Source: Corynebacterium provencense (GTDB lineage Bacteria; Actinomycetota; Actinomycetes; Mycobacteriales; Mycobacteriaceae). From it: a stretch of DNA of 64,000 nucleotides. Below are positions 17,807 to 28,646 of this stretch, piece after piece (the first letter of the stretch is position 1; every line of letters starts with the position of its first letter). The notes beneath the pieces were generated by a model that did no database searches, was not told where the DNA came from, and saw only the letters and a program-made list of their open reading frames with translations. The DNA is taken from the NCBI GenBank assembly GCA_900049755.1, contig LT160593.1:32244-96243 (forward strand), read 5' to 3'. The position numbers and the translations under genes are program-made.

Positions 17807-18364
17807 ATGGTATTGAACTCTGGGGGGCGGAACAGCCCCTTCCTCGTGTACTTCTCCTCGGCTTCGGAGAACACCAGACGTTTCATCGAGGCGGTCGGAC
17901 TCCCGGCCGCCCGGATACCACTGCGGAGGAAGGATGATCCCCTCTCTGTCCGACGGCCGTACATCCTGCTCACCCCCACCTACGGGGGCGGGGACGAGGG
18001 GAAGGCGGTGCCCCGGCAGGTCATCCGTTTCCTCAACGACCCGGACAACAGACGCTGGATCCGCGGCGTCATCACCAGCGGGAACATCAATTTCGGAGAA
18101 GCCTACTGCGCCGCAGGGAGAATCATCTCCGCGAAGTGCAGGGTGCCTGAGCTGTACCGGTTCGAACTCCTCGGCACCCGGCGCGACGTTGAGACCGTCC
18201 GCGAGGGGGTCACGGAGTTCTGGCGTTCGGGGAAAGCTGACACAGACGTGCCGGACAGGGACAGACCCCACAGGGAAACACCCCACAGGGGCAGCCCGGA
18301 AGAAGACCGGCCTGACCGGACCGCAGTTCACGACCACAGCACAGAAGACAGGGAGACCGCATGA
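17807..18364 (+). CDS. nrdI: NrdI flavodoxin-like activator of class Ib ribonucleotide reductase
   Basis: A 185-residue protein; the NrdI domain occupies about the first 145. '[19 protein letters not shown]' near the N-terminus binds the FMN phosphate, and '[25 protein letters not shown]' and '[18 protein letters not shown]' form the rest of the flavin site. NrdI supplies the oxidant that assembles the dimanganese-tyrosyl radical in NrdF. After the domain comes a hydrophilic tail of about 40 residues rich in D, R, H and P ([19 protein letters not shown]) that typical NrdI proteins lack. The stop overlaps nrdF by four bases (ATGA). An AAGGAG at 17785-17790 is rather far (16 bases) from the ATG, so the start is moderately certain. 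Confidence 0.9.
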   Translation: MVLNSGGRNSPFLVYFSSASENTRRFIEAVGLPAARIPLRRKDDPLSVRRPYILLTPTYGGGDEGKAVPRQVIRFLNDPDNRRWIRGVITSGNINFGEAYCAAGRIISAKCRVPELYRFELLGTRRDVETVREGVTEFWRSGKADTDVPDRDRPHRETPHRGSPEEDRPDRTAVHDHSTEDRETA

Positions 18365-19383
18365 CCTACACCGACCATTCCCAGACACCGCCCCAGTGGC
18401 GTCCGGGTTCCACCGTCCCGTTGCGTCCGGTGAACTGGAACCGGATCGAGGACCCCAAGGATCTTGAGGTGTGGCAACGACTGACCGGCAACTTCTGGCT
18501 CCCCGAGAAGGTCCCGCTGTCCAATGACCTCCCGGACTGGCGTGCTCTCAGTGACGCCGAACGAACCCTCACCACCCGTGTCTTCACCGGTCTGACCCTG
18601 CTGGACACGGTGCAGGCCACAGTCGGTGAGATCAGCCAGATCCCGGACGCCCGCACAGAACACGAACAGGCCGTGTACGCGAACATCGCCTTCATGCAGG
18701 CTGTCCACGCCCGCAGTTACAGCTCGGTGTTCTCCACCATGTGCAGTTCCGGGGAGATCGAGGACGCCTACACCTGGGCCGTGGAGAACCGACGGCTGCA
18801 GCCCCGCGCCACTGCGGTGATGCGCCACTACGTCGGAACGGATCCGTTGAAGCGGAAGGTGGCGTCCACTCTGCTGTCGTCACTGCTGCTCTACGCCGGT
18901 TTCTATCTGCCGCTGTGGTACTCCAGCCGTGGGGTGATGATGAACACCGCCGACATGATCCGGCTGATCCTGCGCGACAAGGCCGTGCACGGCTACTACT
19001 CCGGGTACAAGTACCAGCGTGGTCTGGAGGCACACCCTGACCGGGTGGCGGAGATGGAGGACTTCACCTACCGCTTCACCGCGGAGCTCCTCGACCTGGA
19101 GAAAAACTACTCGGAGGACCTGTATTCCCTGGTCACGGACCAGCCGGATGCTCCCCTGACCTATGCGGGTGTGGACGCGTTCGTCCACTACAACGCGGAC
19201 AAGGCGCTGATGAACCTCGGTTACACGCCGCAGTATGAGCAGCGGTCGGCAAAGGTGGGGCCGGAGATCATCGCCGCGCTCACCCCGGACTCCTCGGAGA
19301 CACACGACTTCTTCAGTGGTTCAGGGTCGAGCTACGTCATGGGGCGGGCCGAGGTGACGGTGGAGGACGACTGGGACTTCTGA
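18361..19383 (+). CDS. nrdF: Class Ib ribonucleoside-diphosphate reductase, beta subunit
   Basis: A 340-residue subunit that houses the dimetal centre and stable tyrosyl radical used by NrdE. '[20 protein letters not shown]' opens the conserved region. Metal ligands are in the helices containing '[17 protein letters not shown]' (E and H pairs) and '[16 protein letters not shown]'. The C-terminus ends '[10 protein letters not shown]', the usual peptide that docks onto NrdE. It is translationally coupled to nrdI. Codon usage is C-rich at third positions, like most of the window and unlike nrdE. Confidence 0.96.
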   Translation: MTYTDHSQTPPQWRPGSTVPLRPVNWNRIEDPKDLEVWQRLTGNFWLPEKVPLSNDLPDWRALSDAERTLTTRVFTGLTLLDTVQATVGEISQIPDARTEHEQAVYANIAFMQAVHARSYSSVFSTMCSSGEIEDAYTWAVENRRLQPRATAVMRHYVGTDPLKRKVASTLLSSLLLYAGFYLPLWYSSRGVMMNTADMIRLILRDKAVHGYYSGYKYQRGLEAHPDRVAEMEDFTYRFTAELLDLEKNYSEDLYSLVTDQPDAPLTYAGVDAFVHYNADKALMNLGYTPQYEQRSAKVGPEIIAALTPDSSETHDFFSGSGSSYVMGRAEVTVEDDWDF

Positions 19384-19686
19384 TCCGCCTGCCGGAGATC
19401 CTGTCGCATCCACTGTCACCCCTGACGGGCACCCCCGTTGCGTGTGGATGCAGCTGGCACCGGCGGCCGGTCGGACTGTGCCCGACCAGGATCAGGCAGG
19501 ATCAGGTCAGGTCACGCCAGGTCACGCCAGGTCAGGCGAGATCAGGTCCGAAGGCGGCACAAATGTGGGCAGGGCCACGCTGACAAGTGGAAAGTGAGTG
19601 CCGAAACGGGGCTACTCTGGGGCGCTGTGGACCGGCAGAATCTGTCGGACGCCGACAATTCAGAAGAAACTTCGGAAGGAACAGTC
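19384..19686 (+). other. Intergenic region nrdF-butA with GATCAGG/GGTCACGCC repeats
   Basis: About 300 bases without a credible gene. Between 19486 and 19550 it holds a run of related short repeats: GATCAGG occurs several times and the ten-base GTCACGCCAG occurs twice in tandem (19511-19530). A TACTCT at 19613-19618 could be a -10 element for butA, whose start is 69 bases downstream with an AACTTCGGAAGGA ribosome-binding site. No clear -35 or hairpin was seen. Confidence 0.5.
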
Positions 19687-20469
19687 ATGGGTGAACCCCG
19701 TGTAGCACTCGTCACCGGCGCAGGCCAGGGCATCGGCCGTGGTATCGCGTTGAAGCTCGCCGCCGACGGATTCGACATCGCCGTCGCCGACCTGCCTTTC
19801 CAGGAGGAGAAGGGTAAGGGCGTGGTCGCGGAGATCGAGGCGCTCGGCCGTCGTGCGATCTTCGTCGCAGCTGACGTCTCGAAGAAAGACGACATCGTCG
19901 CCGCCGTCGACGCCGCGGCCGACCATCTCGGCAGCTTCGACGTGATCGTCAACAACGCCGGTATCGCGCAGGTCAAGCCGGTTCTCGAGATCACCGGTGA
20001 GGATCTCGACAAGATCTTCTCCATCAACGTCAACAGTGTCGTCTTCGGCATCCAGGCAGCGGCCGCGAAGTTCGAGGAGCTCGGCAAGAAGGGCCGCATC
20101 ATTTCCGCTGCCTCCATCGCCGCGATCCAGGGATTCCCGATCCTCGGCGCCTACTCCGCGTCGAAGTTCGCTGTCCGTGGCATCACCCAGGTCGCCGCCC
20201 AGGAACTCGCGCCCAAGGGCATCACGGTCAACGCCTACGCCCCCGGCATCGTCGGCACCGGCATGTGGGACCTCATCGACGAGCGTCTCTCCGAGATCAA
20301 CGGCAAGCCCCGCGGCCAGAACCTCAAGGAGAACGTCGATTCGATCAGCCTCGGCCGTATCGAGACGCCTGAGGATGTCGCCGGTGTGGTGTCGTTCTTC
20401 GCCGGCCCGAACGCTGACTACGTCACCGGCCAGGTGCTGCTCGTCGACGGCGGCATGCTCTACAACTGA
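19687..20469 (+). CDS. butA: Acetoin (diacetyl) reductase / 2,3-butanediol dehydrogenase
   Basis: A 260-residue short-chain dehydrogenase. The ATG at 19687 follows GGAAGGA. The Rossmann motif TGAGQGIG lies at residues 11-18 and 'NNAGIAQ' follows. The catalytic Ser-Tyr-Lys set is in 'IISAASIAAIQG' and 'AYSASKFAVRG'. The C-terminal 'FFAGPNADYVTGQVLLVDGGMLYN' closely resembles corynebacterial and Klebsiella ButA/BudC enzymes, which interconvert diacetyl, acetoin and 2,3-butanediol with NADH. It is likely monocistronic; the next gene converges. Confidence 0.85.
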   Translation: MGEPRVALVTGAGQGIGRGIALKLAADGFDIAVADLPFQEEKGKGVVAEIEALGRRAIFVAADVSKKDDIVAAVDAAADHLGSFDVIVNNAGIAQVKPVLEITGEDLDKIFSINVNSVVFGIQAAAAKFEELGKKGRIISAASIAAIQGFPILGAYSASKFAVRGITQVAAQELAPKGITVNAYAPGIVGTGMWDLIDERLSEINGKPRGQNLKENVDSISLGRIETPEDVAGVVSFFAGPNADYVTGQVLLVDGGMLYN

Positions 20470-20478
20470 CGGCTGCGA

Positions 20479-22830
<2,352 letters not shown>

Positions 22831-22850
22831 CGTCCGGCACAGTCCGGCAC

Positions 22851-22874
22851 AGTCCGGTGAAGCCCGGCCGGACT
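22851..22874. terminator. Inverted repeat downstream of glf
   Basis: AGTCCGG at 22851-22857 and CCGGACT at 22868-22874 can form a seven-base stem with a ten-base loop, 20 bases after the glf stop. It follows short direct repeats of CGGCACAGTC. There is no T-run; a weak terminator or transcript-end hairpin is plausible. Confidence 0.4.
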
Positions 22875-22939
22875 GCTCCTGTCGCCGGGGGATCGCCGGA
22901 CATTCCTCCCCGCACCCCCGCAGCGTAGTCTGAAAGACC

Positions 22940-24706
22940 ATGAGCGAGAACACGGCGTCCACCCCGAACACCCCGTCCACCACCTGGAAAGAGCACCCCT
23001 GGTGGGATGTCTACCCCGAATGGACGAGGCCTGAACTCGACTACGACGCCGAGAACGAACGCACCCTCGCCGAGATCTTCGACCATGCGGTGAAGACCTG
23101 GCCCGAACGGCCGGCGATGACCTTCTTCGGGACCACCGTGTCCTACCGGGAGTACGGACGCCAGGTCAGTGTCTGCGCCGCGATGCTGCACAACCGTGGC
23201 GTCCGCAAGGGCGACAGGGTCGCTGTCGCCCTGCCGAACTGCCCGCAGGCGCTCATCACCTTCTACGCCGTCCTGTCCCTGGGCGCCACCGTCACCCTGC
23301 ACAATCCGCTGTACACCGCCAGGGAACTCACGGTCGCCTTCCGCGACCACGGGGCGAAGGTGGGCGTGTTCTGGGACAAGGCGGTCGATGTCGCACGGGA
23401 ACTGCGGACGGTCTCTCCGCTGGAACAGATCATCCCGGTGACCATCACCCGGGCGATGCCCTGGTACCTCCAGGCCGCGCTGAAGATCCCGGTCAAACCG
23501 CTGAAGGCCCTGCGCGGTGAACTGGCCGGCTCCACCGAGGGGCTCACCGAGTGGGCGGACCTGATGAAGGACGCCTCGGAGTCGGAGGGACGCGCCCTCA
23601 TCGAGACCGCCGACGTCCGCCCCGAGGACATCGCCCTGGTGCTCTACACCTCCGGCACGACGGGATCGCCGAAAGGCGCGGGCCTGTCCCACGCCAACCT
23701 GTGCGCCAACATCATCCAGGGCCGTGACTGGGTCCCGGGGCTCGGCAGTGACGAGGAACCTGAGCGGATGCTCGCAGCTCTCCCGATCTTCCACGCCTAC
23801 GGTCTGACGATGAACATCACCCTCGGCCCGTTGATCGGGGGGACGGTACTGCTGCTGCCGGCGCCGAAGCGGCCACTGCTCGCCGGTGCCATGAAGAAGC
23901 AGAAGCCGACGTGGATCCCCGGTGTCCCCGCCCTCTACCAGACGATCATGGACCTCGCGGAGAAGCAGAACATCGACATCTCCGGGGTGAAGGCGTCGTT
24001 CTCAGGGGCGTCCGGACTGCCGGTGGAGGTGGTCAGACGCTGGGAGAATCTGACCGGTGGCCTGCTGGTCGAAGGGTACGGTCTCACCGAAACGTCGCCG
24101 ATCGTGCTCGGTAACCCCATGAGTCCCGACCGTCGGCCCGGCTATGTCGGTGTCCCCTTCCCCGACACGCAGGTCCGGGTGGTCTCGCAGGATGACCCCA
24201 CCGTGGTGCTGCCCGACGGTGAGGCCGGTGAGCTCGTGGTCCGCGGTCCCCAGGTCTTCGGCGGCTACCTCAACCGGCCGGACGCCGACGCGGAGGTGTT
24301 CGTCCCCGGAGAGGACGGCCTGGGTGACTGGTTCCGTACCGGTGACATGGCTGTGATGGAGTCCGACGGTTTCGTGAAGATCGTCTCCCGGATCAAGGAG
24401 ATGATCGTCACCGGCGGTTTCAACGTGTACCCGCAGGAGGTTGAGGAGGTGCTCACCGAGCACCCGTCGGTCGCGCAGGCGAGCGTGGTGGGCCTGCCCC
24501 GGGTCGACGGCTCCGAGACTGTTGCCGCGGCGATCGTCCTCGCCGACGGTGCCCGCCTGGACGAGGAGATCCTCAAGGAACACTGCCGTGCGGGCCTGGC
24601 CCGGTACAAGGTGCCCCGCGTGTTCAAGGTGTTCACCGAGCTTCCCGCCGACCAGCTGGGGAAGGTGCGCCGGGTCGAGGTGCGCAAGGAGATGACGGAG
24701 GAGTAG
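22940..24706 (+). CDS. Long-chain fatty-acid-CoA ligase
   Basis: A 588-residue acyl-adenylate-forming enzyme that makes acyl-CoA from fatty acid, ATP and CoA. The P-loop-like motif is 'LYTSGTTGSPKGAGLSH' (about residues 235-251), the adenine-binding motif 'EGYGLTETSPIV', the hinge 'GDMAVMESDGFVKIVSRIKEMI', and the catalytic lysine lies in the C-terminal 'ADQLGKVRRVEV'. It lacks the extra insertion of fatty-acyl-AMP ligases, so it is distinct from FadD32 further along. It is the first gene of the accessory block, and its end overlaps the end of the convergent ABC transporter gene by 74 bases. Confidence 0.88.
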   Translation: MSENTASTPNTPSTTWKEHPWWDVYPEWTRPELDYDAENERTLAEIFDHAVKTWPERPAMTFFGTTVSYREYGRQVSVCAAMLHNRGVRKGDRVAVALPNCPQALITFYAVLSLGATVTLHNPLYTARELTVAFRDHGAKVGVFWDKAVDVARELRTVSPLEQIIPVTITRAMPWYLQAALKIPVKPLKALRGELAGSTEGLTEWADLMKDASESEGRALIETADVRPEDIALVLYTSGTTGSPKGAGLSHANLCANIIQGRDWVPGLGSDEEPERMLAALPIFHAYGLTMNITLGPLIGGTVLLLPAPKRPLLAGAMKKQKPTWIPGVPALYQTIMDLAEKQNIDISGVKASFSGASGLPVEVVRRWENLTGGLLVEGYGLTETSPIVLGNPMSPDRRPGYVGVPFPDTQVRVVSQDDPTVVLPDGEAGELVVRGPQVFGGYLNRPDADAEVFVPGEDGLGDWFRTGDMAVMESDGFVKIVSRIKEMIVTGGFNVYPQEVEEVLTEHPSVAQASVVGLPRVDGSETVAAAIVLADGARLDEEILKEHCRAGLARYKVPRVFKVFTELPADQLGKVRRVEVRKEMTEE

Positions 24707-26508
24707 ACGCCGCCCACAGTCGGGCGTATCGCCCCTTCGCGGCGATCAGCGTCCCGTGCGTGCCGGACTCCACGATCCGTCCCCCGTCCAACACCACGAC
24801 GAGGTCCGCCCGGGCCGCCTGACTCAGCCGGTGGGCGACGATGACCGAGGTCCTGTCGCGGGTGACGGCGTCGACCGCGGCGTCCAGCCTGTCGTCGGTG
24901 CCCGCGTGGGCGGTCGCCTCGTCGAGAACCACCACCGGCGGGTCCGCGAGCAGGACCCGGGCCAGCGCCAGCTGCTGCACCTGCGCTTCGTCGAGCACGT
25001 CCGTGGAATCCAGGCCCAGGATGCGTACCCATCCGGCACCCACCGCGTCCGTCGCAGCGAGGAGTTCCGCGTCCGTGGCAGTCGGCGCGACCAGCCGCAG
25101 ATTGTCCGCCACCGACCCCGAGAACCGGTGGATCTCCTGGGTCACCAGCAGGACGGCAGGGCTCCCGGGTGGCAGGGAGGACGCCGCCTCCTGCGCCGGG
25201 ACCCCGCCGACGAGCACCTCACCGGACGTGGGACGCAGGGCACCGGCGATGAGCCGGGCCACCGTCGACTTGCCTGAACCGGACGCCCCGACGAGTACGA
25301 CGCGCGCCCCGTCCGGGACTGTCAGCGTCACCCTGTCGAGAACTGTGCGGCCTGCTGCCCCGGATGCCGGAGAAGACACCGGGGCAGGTACAGCAGGGGA
25401 CTCAGAGGCGGAGAGGGAAAGGGAGGGGGGAAGGGACGGGTAGGCGAACGAGACCTCCCGGAGCTGCACACCGGCACCTGCCACCGGCGTCGCAGGTGCC
25501 GCCTCCACCGGGACCTGCAGCACCCCGACCAGTCGGGCCAGGCCCACCTCAGCGCGCTGCAGGTCGTCGACACCGGCGAGAAGGTCGCTGACCGGGGCGA
25601 AGAACCGCTGGAAGAACAGGGCACCCGTGGTCGCCGCCCCCACAGTGAGAACTCCCGCCTCCACCTGCCGGAACCCCACGGCGAGAACAGCGGCGAGACC
25701 GAGGAACTCCGCGGTGTTCAGACCGGCGTTGAAGCCGTTGCGGACCTTCGTCGCCGCCCGGCCGATCTCCACGGCGGCCAGACTGCGCGACGCGATCAGA
25801 GCCAGACGGGCAGGCTCCACGGCATGGGCCCGCACGGTCGCGGCACCCGTGACAGACTCGATGAGCGCCTGACCGCGCTCGGCCTCCGTCCTCTGCTGAC
25901 GTACATACAGGGGCCGTGACCTGCGCAGGAAACGGCGTCCTGCGAGAAGCTGCACAGGGAGGACAGTCAGGGCGGCCAACCCTGTCAGCGGGTCCAGCAC
26001 GGCGAAGCCCGCGGCAGTGACCAGCAGTGTCACCACGGCCTGCGTGCTACGTGGCAGCACCTCCGTCACTGCACCGGTGACGGACTCGACGTCCCCGGTG
26101 ACCCGGGAGACGATGTCACCGCTGCCGGCGGACTCCACCAGACCGGCATCCAGGCGGACCGCGGCGTCCACCACCTGTTCCCGCAGGTCCGCCAGGGCTG
26201 ACTGCAGGGCGCGGACCAGTATCCGACCGCCCCACAGCACCAGCAGGGCTGCGCACACCCCGGTCACGAGCACCAGAGCGACCGTCACCGCCAGCCTTCC
26301 GGGACCGTTCCCGGCGATGACGTCGTCGACGATGCGGCCCTGCAGTGCCGGGACGCCGAGACCGGCGGTGGCACCGGCGGCGAGGAGCACCGCCGAGCAC
26401 CGCCGCACCGGACAGTGGCCGCAGGTACGGGCGCAGCAGGGCCCGGGCCGCCCGGGCGGTGTCCGGTACCGACGCCTCGGGAAGCCTGGCGGCGACGTTC
26501 ACGCTCAC
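24633..26508 (-). pseudogene. ABC exporter-fold half-transporter (subunit with intact Walker A), apparent frameshift
   Basis: Encodes about 622 residues once one frameshift is corrected. The GTG at 26508 (MSVNVAARLPEAS) overlaps the upstream partner's stop. The frame breaks at about 26385-26405, where the ten bases GAGCACCGCC occur twice in tandem; removing one copy restores a length divisible by three. Six membrane helices are followed by an ATPase domain with Walker A 'LVGASGSGKSTVARLIAG', Walker B 'PPVVVLDEATAHAG' and the switch histidine 'VIVAHRLSQAARAD'. The signature motif is degenerate: 'DVLDEAQVQQLALARVLL' in place of LSGGQ. Paired with the neighbouring half-transporter it would form a heterodimer with one active and one inactive ATP site. 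The siderophore genes next door suggest a role in siderophore movement. Confidence 0.8.
26382..26405. other. Ten-base tandem duplication causing the frameshift
   Basis: GAGCACCGCC is present twice in a row (26384-26403 approximately). Deleting one copy joins the two open frames of the ABC gene without loss of conserved residues. This could be a true slippage mutation or a sequencing error. Confidence 0.7.
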
Positions 26509-28286
26509 GCCGTCACCCCCGCGTCCACGACCACGGGGCAGGCGTCCAGGAGCTGCCGGTCGGAGGTGACGACCACGACCGCCCGGTCACCGGCGGCGAC
26601 CAGGTCAGCCATCCTCGCTGCCACGTTGCCGCAGGTCACCGGGTCCAGTGCTGTGAGTGGTTCGTCAAGGACCAGGACCGGCCCGGACGTGTGCAGTGCC
26701 CTGGCGAGCACGACCCTCTGACGTTGCCCACCGGACAGGCGGTGCCCGCCCTCACCCAGCTGGGCGTCGGCGGAGCCCAGGTGGGCGATGACATCGTCGA
26801 GTGCGGTGGCGGTGACGACCGCCTCATCGAGCGCCCCGGGACCGAGGGTCACATTCTCCCGCAGGGTACCGGTGAACACCGAGGCCGAGTGCGGTGGGGC
26901 GGTGACACGGCGACGCCACGCGTCCGGTCCGACGGACAGGGCGTCCTCCCCGGAGAACGTGAGCTCGCCGGGGGAGGGGAGGGTCCGGTATCCCAGCCGG
27001 TCGGCGACGCGCCGGGCGGTTCCGGCGTCCGGCACGCTGATGCCGGTGAGCGCGGGGGGGGGGGGCCCGTCGGAGATGCGCCCCTAACCGGGCGGGCCCT
27101 GGCTTGTCTCTTATACATACACAGATGGGTGTGTGTGACGGGCGTGGACGCGGACCCCGCCGGTCACCCAGGTCAGCACACCGTCTCCGTCACAGTTGCC
27201 GTTTCCTCTGTGGTTACCTCTGCCGTTTCCTCTGCCGGCACCGTCGGCGGTGGCCGTGGCGTCCTTCCCCTCCGGCAGTCCGTAGTCTTCGGCGAGAAGG
27301 TCTCTCAGCCGCGCGGCGGAGGCCCGCTTGTACGCCCAGTTCGCGCCGAAGGTGCCGATGTGGGCCAGGGACCCCTTGAGGAACTGTGCCAGTCCGATGA
27401 CCGTGACCAGCTGGCCGGGGGTCACCGAACCGTTGACGGTCAACCACCCGGCGGCGAAGGTGAGAACAGCCAGGTAGAGCAGTGACACGACCTCACTGAC
27501 GGCGTCATAGGAACGCAGGGAGACCGCGGAGGCCACCGCCGTGTCGCGGGAATGCCTGCTGGCGGCACGGTAACGGCGGCTGATCTCGTCCCGTGCCCCG
27601 AGACCGCGGATGATGCGCAGCCCTGCCATCGCGTCCGCGGCGACCTCGGAGGCACCGGCGACGGCGCTCTGCTCCTCACGGCCGCGGGCGAACATGGGGC
27701 GGGACAGGCGTTGCATGAGCAGGAGCACCACCACGGCGCCGAGGAACACCCCGACGCCCAGGGGTACGGAGATGAGCAGCAGTGCGACCGTGGCGGCGAG
27801 CAGACCGGCCACCGTCGCGCCCTGCTGTACGACCGACCAGGCGACCCCGGCGACCTGGAAGGTGTCGTTCGAGGCGACGGAGAGGACCTCCCCGGTGGTG
27901 CGCCGTCGACCGGCGGTGCCCCGGGGGTGCAGCACCCGGCCCACGGCGAGCTGCCGCAGGTCGTGTTCACCGTGGCCGTAGACCCGCACCATGCCGAGCA
28001 TGGCCCACTGGTATGCCGAGGACATGACCACGAAGGACGCCCCGAGCACGCCGAGCCAGAACACCAGTGCGGTGGCGTCGCCCGGGATCACGGCCCGGTC
28101 GATCACCGTTCCGATGAGCAGGGGAACGGAGGCCTCACCGAGACTGTGGACCACCAGGCCGAGAGTGCAGGCGATGAGTCGCCGCGAACGGCCGTCGCGG
28201 GTGAGCGCGGTGCGCAGCATGTCCGACGTGGTGACGGTGGAAGGGGCGGCGGTGGAAGGCGCGGCGGGCGGAGGTGGCGCGGGCAT
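26505..28286 (-). pseudogene. ABC exporter-fold half-transporter (subunit with degenerate Walker A), interrupted by adapter-like sequence
   Basis: Starts at the ATG at 28286 (MPAPPPPAAPSTAAPS). The membrane domain spans about residues 20-320, with the conserved 'AYKRASAARLRDLLAEDYG' at its end. The frame is stopped by a TAA at 27111-27113 inside a mosaic-end-like sequence, followed by a garbled stretch with 12 consecutive Gs, then the ATPase domain resumes in the same frame. That domain has an intact signature 'LSGGQRQRVVLARAL' and Walker B 'VLVLDEPLTALD'. Its Walker A position reads 'SVPDAGTARRVADRLG' with no lysine, and the switch histidine is replaced ('VVVVTSDRQLLDA'). So this partner would donate the signature to the active site and its own site would be inactive. 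The interruption is probably artefactual. Confidence 0.75.
27054..27125. other. Tagmentation-adapter-like scar with G12 run in ABC gene
   Basis: TTGTCTCTTATACATACACAGATG at about 27103-27126 resembles the mosaic end (CTGTCTCTTATACACATCT) with a two-base insertion; TGTCTCTTATACA is exact. Upstream are CGGAGATG, which matches the junction of the read-2 adapter with the mosaic end, and a run of 12 Gs (27054-27065), typical of low-quality read ends. The region puts stop codons into the ABC transporter frame. Confidence 0.8.
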
Positions 28287-28300
28287 GGTCCTGACGCTAG
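28276..28300. repeat. 25-bp direct repeat, copy 1
   Basis: An exact 25-base sequence that contains the start codon region of the ABC gene is repeated at 28418-28442. A mosaic-end-like, A/T-rich segment follows this first copy directly. Duplicated flanks around such a segment also occur in pks13, which suggests the same artefactual origin. Confidence 0.75.
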
Positions 28301-28417
28301 TTCTTTTAAAAATCTATGTGTGGTAAAAAGAAAATCACCGGCGGTTCCTTTTCCCGGCCCCGCCGCGGGGGGCGAGGGCGGCTCACTGGTCCGGGAGGGC
28401 GCGGGGTGGGGGAGAGG

Positions 28418-28442
28418 GGCGCGGGCATGGTCCTGACGCTAG
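28418..28442. repeat. 25-bp direct repeat, copy 2
   Basis: Second exact copy of the sequence at 28276-28300. Genuine genome sequence probably continues from this copy towards the siderophore-binding protein gene. Confidence 0.75.
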
Positions 28443-28589
28443 GGGCCGGCGGACGCGCCTGGAGGACGACCGTTGCCGTGCGGCGGACAGTGTCCGCACG
28501 GGTGCTCCGGACGCTCCGGATGTCGCGGGCGCTCCGGACGCTCCGGATGTCGCGGATGTCCGCGGGGACGGAGAAAGTGTCCTCCCGGG

Positions 28590-28608
28590 GAAGGTGAGGC
28601 TGACTAGC
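28590..28608 (+). promoter_or_regulatory. Candidate DtxR/IdeR iron box upstream of siderophore-binding protein 1
   Basis: GAAGGTGAGGCTGACTAGC matches 11 of 19 positions of the DtxR consensus TTAGGTTAGSCTAACCTAA, including the central AGGCT. It lies 39 bases before the GTG start. The match is moderate on its own, but four other genes of the block have similar sites. Confidence 0.45.
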
Positions 28609-28646
28609 GTTCTGCAGGTAACAGCATGCGACGGAAGGAAAACACT

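Larger units (their letters stand above)
28287..28646. other. Intergenic region with probable adapter scar and short duplicated sequences
   Basis: About 360 bases without a gene. At 28301-28336 is an A/T-rich stretch (TTCTTTTAAAAATCT then ATGTGTGGTAAAAAGAAAA) that reads like two facing mosaic ends with several errors. From 28498 to 28560 the motif CTCCGGATGTCGCG / GCTCCGGACG recurs. A candidate iron box lies at 28590-28608, just before the first siderophore-binding protein. The true intergenic region is probably about 140 bases shorter. Confidence 0.55.
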
